NCBI RefSeq assembly: GCF_006782915.1
Contig: NZ_VCNP01000056.1
Coordinates: forward strand, 310,001 to 374,000
Source: Streptomyces calvus
GTDB taxonomy: Bacteria > Actinomycetota > Actinomycetes > Streptomycetales > Streptomycetaceae
Direction of reading: 5' to 3'
DNA length: 64,000 nt
The notes under the pieces are model-generated. The model was not told where the DNA came from. It saw only the letters and a list, made by a program, of their open reading frames with translations, and ran no database searches. Below are positions 50,315 to 64,000 of the stretch, one piece after another. Every line of letters begins with the position of its first letter. The first letter of the stretch is position 1. The position numbers were made by a program, and so were the translations under genes.

Positions 50315-51604
50315 ATGAACGTCCATCTGGCATCGTACCTGAGTGGGAACACCGCTGAAGATCTTGCTGAAAGCAAGCGCGAGTTCCTGGAGATCGGCCG
50401 TCGTTCCGGCCATTACCCCATGGCCAGTGCGCGGCGCGACGGGGTGGATTCGGAAGTAAGTGTCTGGTGCAGCAACGACTATCTGGGAATGGGCCAGAAC
50501 CGCCAGGTCGGCGCGGCCATGCACGCCGCGATCGACACCCATGGCGTAGGCTCCGGAGGTTCCCGGAACATCGGTGGAACCAACCACTATCACGTCCTGC
50601 TCGAAAACGAGCTGGCGGATCTGCACGGCAAGGAAGCCGCCCTCCTCTTCACCTCGGGATACACGGCCAACGAGGGATCCCTCACCGTGCTGGCCGGGCT
50701 CCCGAAGGACACCGTCGTCTTCTCCGACGCGAAGAACCACGCCTCGATCATCGACGGCCTCCGGCACAGCGGCGCGAAGAAGCACGTCTTCAGGCACAAC
50801 GACGTCGCCCACCTCGAGGAACTGATCGCGGCCGCTCCCGCCGACTGCCCGAAGCTCATCGTCGTGGAATCGGTCTATTCCATGTCGGGCAACGTCGCAC
50901 CGCTCGCCGAGATCGCCGACATCGCGGACAAGTACGGTGCCACGACCTTCATCGACGAGGTCCACGCGGTCGGCATGTACGGCCCGCAGGGCGCCGGCAT
51001 CGCCGCGCAGGAAGGCATCGCCGACCGGTTCACGGTCGTGATGGGCACGCTGGCCAAGGGCTTCGGAACGGTCGGCGGCTACATAGCGGGACCGGCGGCC
51101 CTCGTGGACGCGGTGCGCACCTATGCGCGGTCGTTCGTCTTCACGACCTCGCTGCCGCCGGCGGTCGCGGCCGCTGCGCTGGCGTCGGTCCGGTACCTGC
51201 GCTCCAGTGATGTCGAGCGGAAGGCCCTCTCGGAGAACTCGCGGCTCCTGCACAGCCTGCTGATCGCGGCCGACATCCCGTTCCTTTCGACGGACTCCCA
51301 CATCGTTTCCGCCTTCGTCGGCGACGACGACATGTGCAAGCGGGCGTCCCAGCTGCTGTTCGAACGGCACGGGATCTACGTCCAGTCCATCAACGCCCCC
51401 AGCGTGCCCGCGGGCGAGGAGATCCTGCGGATCGCCCCGTCCGCCGTGCACGACCAGAGCGACGTCGAGAACTTCGCCCAGGCCCTGCAGGAGATCTGGA
51501 AGGACCTGGACATCCCGACCGCGAGCGCCCGGGACTGGTCCACGTCCGGGCTCCGCGAGGGCCGTGTCGGCACCGCAGCGAAAGACGGACGGCTGTCTTC
51601 ATGA
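50315..51604 (+). CDS. 5-aminolevulinate synthase of a C5N cassette
   Basis: A PLP enzyme that condenses glycine and succinyl-CoA to 5-aminolevulinate. The 429-residue protein has SGGSRNIGGTNHYHVLLENE, the cofactor Asp in TFIDEVHAVGMYG (D214) and the Schiff-base lysine K248 in MGTLAKGFGTVGGYI. Streptomyces make haem by the glutamate route, so an ALAS in a cluster signals C5N-unit synthesis: ALA is cyclised to 2-amino-3-hydroxycyclopent-2-enone. Its stop overlaps the next ligase start (ATGA). No TTA codon was noticed. Confidence 0.92.
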   Translation: MNVHLASYLSGNTAEDLAESKREFLEIGRRSGHYPMASARRDGVDSEVSVWCSNDYLGMGQNRQVGAAMHAAIDTHGVGSGGSRNIGGTNHYHVLLENELADLHGKEAALLFTSGYTANEGSLTVLAGLPKDTVVFSDAKNHASIIDGLRHSGAKKHVFRHNDVAHLEELIAAAPADCPKLIVVESVYSMSGNVAPLAEIADIADKYGATTFIDEVHAVGMYGPQGAGIAAQEGIADRFTVVMGTLAKGFGTVGGYIAGPAALVDAVRTYARSFVFTTSLPPAVAAAALASVRYLRSSDVERKALSENSRLLHSLLIAADIPFLSTDSHIVSAFVGDDDMCKRASQLLFERHGIYVQSINAPSVPAGEEILRIAPSAVHDQSDVENFAQALQEIWKDLDIPTASARDWSTSGLREGRVGTAAKDGRLSS

Positions 51605-53142
51605 CCAAGTCAGTTGCCGACGTGCTGGCTGACACGGCGGCGCAGCGACCCGACCACTCTGCCCTGATCCACGACTCCGAGCATGTCACTTACGGATGGC
51701 TGTGGGAACAGTCGTGCCGCTACGCCTCCGTGCTGCGGGCCAACGGGGTACGACCGGGAGACCGGGTCGCTCTGCTCCTGGTCGACACCCCGCACTTCCC
51801 CGTCGTGTACTTCGGGGTGCTGGCGGCCGGCGCCGTCGCGGTTCCGCTGAACGTCATGTCGACCGCGTCGGAGATCGATCACGTACTCACCGATGCGGAC
51901 GCCCGTTTCCTGGTGTGCGCCGCCTCCTTGCTCGCCCGGGCGAGAGAGGCGGCGGAGCCGCTCGGCACGGTGCTCCTCACCGTCGGACCGGGCCCCGCGG
52001 GCACGGTCGACCTGGAGAACGCGGCCCAGGACGCGGCGCCGATCGACGACTGCGCAGAGCGGGAACCCGACGACGTCGCGGTCGTGTTCTACACGTCCGG
52101 TACGACGGGTGAGCCGAAAGGCGTGATGCTCACCCACCGGAACATCCTGTACAACGTCGAGAGGATGGTCACCACTCCGTACGCGTTCCGGAGTGACGAC
52201 GTACTGCTCGGGTGTCTGCCGCTGTCACACGGCTTCGGCCAGATCTGCGGCATGCTGACCGGCTTCCGCGCCGGCATTTCCATCGTCATGATGCCGAGGT
52301 TCTCGGGGCGCGAGGCCCTCGCGCTCATGAGGGAACACCGGTGCACGGTGTTCATGGGTGTGCCGACCATGTACGTCAAGTTGCTCGACGCGGTGGCCCA
52401 GGGAGAGCCGATTCCTCGGCTCGACCGCGTGTACAGCGGGGGATCGGCGCTTCCGGTCAAGACCCTCGACGACGTCCGCAGCACGTTCGGATGCCCGGTG
52501 TACGAGGGCTACGGAATGACCGAGACCTCCTGCAGCGTCGCCTATCACTATCCCGGTCTGACGTTCCGGTCCGGAACGGTCGGTGTTCCGATCACAGGCA
52601 TCACCGTCGGCATAGCTCGTCCGCATGCCGACGGAATCGACCTCCTGCCCGTCGGTGAGGTGGGCGAGATCGTGGTGCGCGGTCCGAACGTCATGGCCGG
52701 ATACCTCGGCCGCCCGGACGTCACCGCCGAGGTCCTGATCGACGGCTGGTTCCTCACCGGCGATCTCGGCAGACTGGACGCCGACGGCTACCTTTCGGTC
52801 GTGGGCCGCAAGAAGGACCTGATTCTCCGAGGCGGCTACAACGTCTATCCGCGCGAGATCGAGGAGATCCTCGTCCGGCATCCGGCCGTGGCGCAGGTGG
52901 CGGTCATCGGCGTTCCGCACCCCGAGCTCGGTGAGGAGCCCTGGGCGGTCGTCGTGCCGGCCCGGCCGGAGGACATCACCCCCGGATCGGACCAAGAGAT
53001 CATCGAATGGGGCAAGCAGCGTCTCGCCGCGTACAAATATCCTCGCCGCGTCGAGTTCATCGACGCCCTCCCGATCGGGAGCAGCGGAAAAGTACTCAAG
53101 CGGATGCTCGTCTCGAAGTACGAGCCGGCCGCCGGCGCGTAG
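51601..53142 (+). CDS. AMP-forming acyl-CoA ligase, candidate 5-aminolevulinate-CoA ligase
   Basis: An ANL-family ligase of 513 residues, translationally coupled to the ALAS gene. P-loop FYTSGTTGEPKGVMLTHRN (about 162-180), YEGYGMTETSC, GWFLTGDLGRLDADGYL, the hinge RKKDLILRGGYNVYPREIE and the catalytic lysine in SSGKVLKRML. The sequence follows the canonical acyl-CoA synthetase pattern more closely than the upstream ligase, so it is the better candidate for activating ALA to its CoA ester before cyclisation. This split of roles is inferred from gene order and known C5N pathways. Confidence 0.82.
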   Translation: MTKSVADVLADTAAQRPDHSALIHDSEHVTYGWLWEQSCRYASVLRANGVRPGDRVALLLVDTPHFPVVYFGVLAAGAVAVPLNVMSTASEIDHVLTDADARFLVCAASLLARAREAAEPLGTVLLTVGPGPAGTVDLENAAQDAAPIDDCAEREPDDVAVVFYTSGTTGEPKGVMLTHRNILYNVERMVTTPYAFRSDDVLLGCLPLSHGFGQICGMLTGFRAGISIVMMPRFSGREALALMREHRCTVFMGVPTMYVKLLDAVAQGEPIPRLDRVYSGGSALPVKTLDDVRSTFGCPVYEGYGMTETSCSVAYHYPGLTFRSGTVGVPITGITVGIARPHADGIDLLPVGEVGEIVVRGPNVMAGYLGRPDVTAEVLIDGWFLTGDLGRLDADGYLSVVGRKKDLILRGGYNVYPREIEEILVRHPAVAQVAVIGVPHPELGEEPWAVVVPARPEDITPGSDQEIIEWGKQRLAAYKYPRRVEFIDALPIGSSGKVLKRMLVSKYEPAAGA

Positions 53143-53319
53143 CTGCACGCGAAAGCGCCCTGAGCAGCGAGCGGCTGCCCAGGTGAATCGAACCGTTCGC
53201 GATCAGGAATGCCCGGCGAGTTGTCCGGGCCACGTGCGACCGGCCCCCGATCTCGGCGCCGGCTCCGGACCGTCCGGTTCCCGATGCGGCTGACCGGCCG
53301 CCACTGCATCAAACGGGCA

Positions 53320-53352
53320 CGTAGCAGCCGCAACACGACTGCGGCTGCTACG
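53320..53352 (+). terminator. Strong hairpin between the C5N cassette and the PKS gene
   Basis: CGTAGCAGCCGCA (53320-53332) pairs perfectly with TGCGGCTGCTACG (53340-53352) around a seven-base loop. With no T-run it may still stop or slow transcription, which would separate the C5N operon from the PKS. Confidence 0.7.
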
Positions 53353-53367
53353 CGTCCGCTCAGGCAT

Positions 53368-53379
53368 TCACGTACGTGA
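53368..53379. promoter_or_regulatory. Palindrome upstream of the PKS gene
   Basis: TCACGTACGTGA is a perfect 12-bp palindrome 22 bases before the PKS start codon, just after the hairpin. It is a plausible operator for a cluster regulator; none is visible in the window. Confidence 0.45.
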
Positions 53380-53401
53380 CAACAGGTGGGGCGACTCGAC
53401 C

Positions 53402-64000
<10,599 letters not shown>

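Overview
The window is chromosomal DNA from a high-GC actinomycete, almost certainly a Streptomyces. Codon third positions are strongly G/C, GTG starts are frequent and two TTG starts occur. ATGA-type start/stop overlaps are common, and one gene carries a rare TTA codon. The gene content (UppP, a tuf3-like EF-Tu, Excalibur, ALF-repeat and DUF3037 proteins, a C5N cassette) is typical of the genus. No tRNA, rRNA or CRISPR array was recognised.

Layout. 1-2.9 kb: a tryptophan-to-anthranilate kynurenine operon (tryptophan 2,3-dioxygenase cut by the window edge, kynurenine formamidase, kynureninase). 3-18.7 kb: housekeeping and regulatory genes, including PadR, MocR and LysR regulators, three EamA transporters, two PNPOx-like flavoproteins, a Rieske lipoprotein, a HipA-like kinase with DUF3037, two SDR reductases, an oligopeptide-type binding lipoprotein and ung. 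18.7-21.8 kb: a patchy accessory region with short tandem repeats, a transposase remnant, an alpha/beta-hydrolase remnant, a secreted ALF-repeat protein, and a gene whose product reads as two histone folds in tandem. 22-48.2 kb: core-like genes again (Lnt, UppP, HxlR, a frameshifted thiolase, TVP38 and DedA membrane proteins, DNA alkylation repair, a 190-bp MITE, EF-Tu3, an MFS pump with a repeat-encoded tail, gamma-carbonic anhydrase, a CDF exporter with an ArsR repressor, PobA-like monooxygenase, YigZ).

48.7 kb to the end: the left part of a biosynthetic gene cluster. An AMP-forming ligase, a 5-aminolevulinate synthase and a second AMP-forming ligase match the three-gene C5N cassette that makes 2-amino-3-hydroxycyclopentenone and joins it to a polyketide acid. 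A very large modular type I PKS gene follows and is still open at base 64000. It reads KSQ-AT-ACP (loading), KS-AT-DH-KR-ACP (module 1), then KS-AT of module 2. AT motifs predict a propionate starter made by decarboxylating methylmalonyl, a malonate extension reduced to an alkene, then a methylmalonate extension.

The most unusual single gene is the histone-fold doublet candidate at 21.0-21.8 kb. The most coherent system is the C5N/PKS cluster. Both need sequence or structure comparison that could not be run here.
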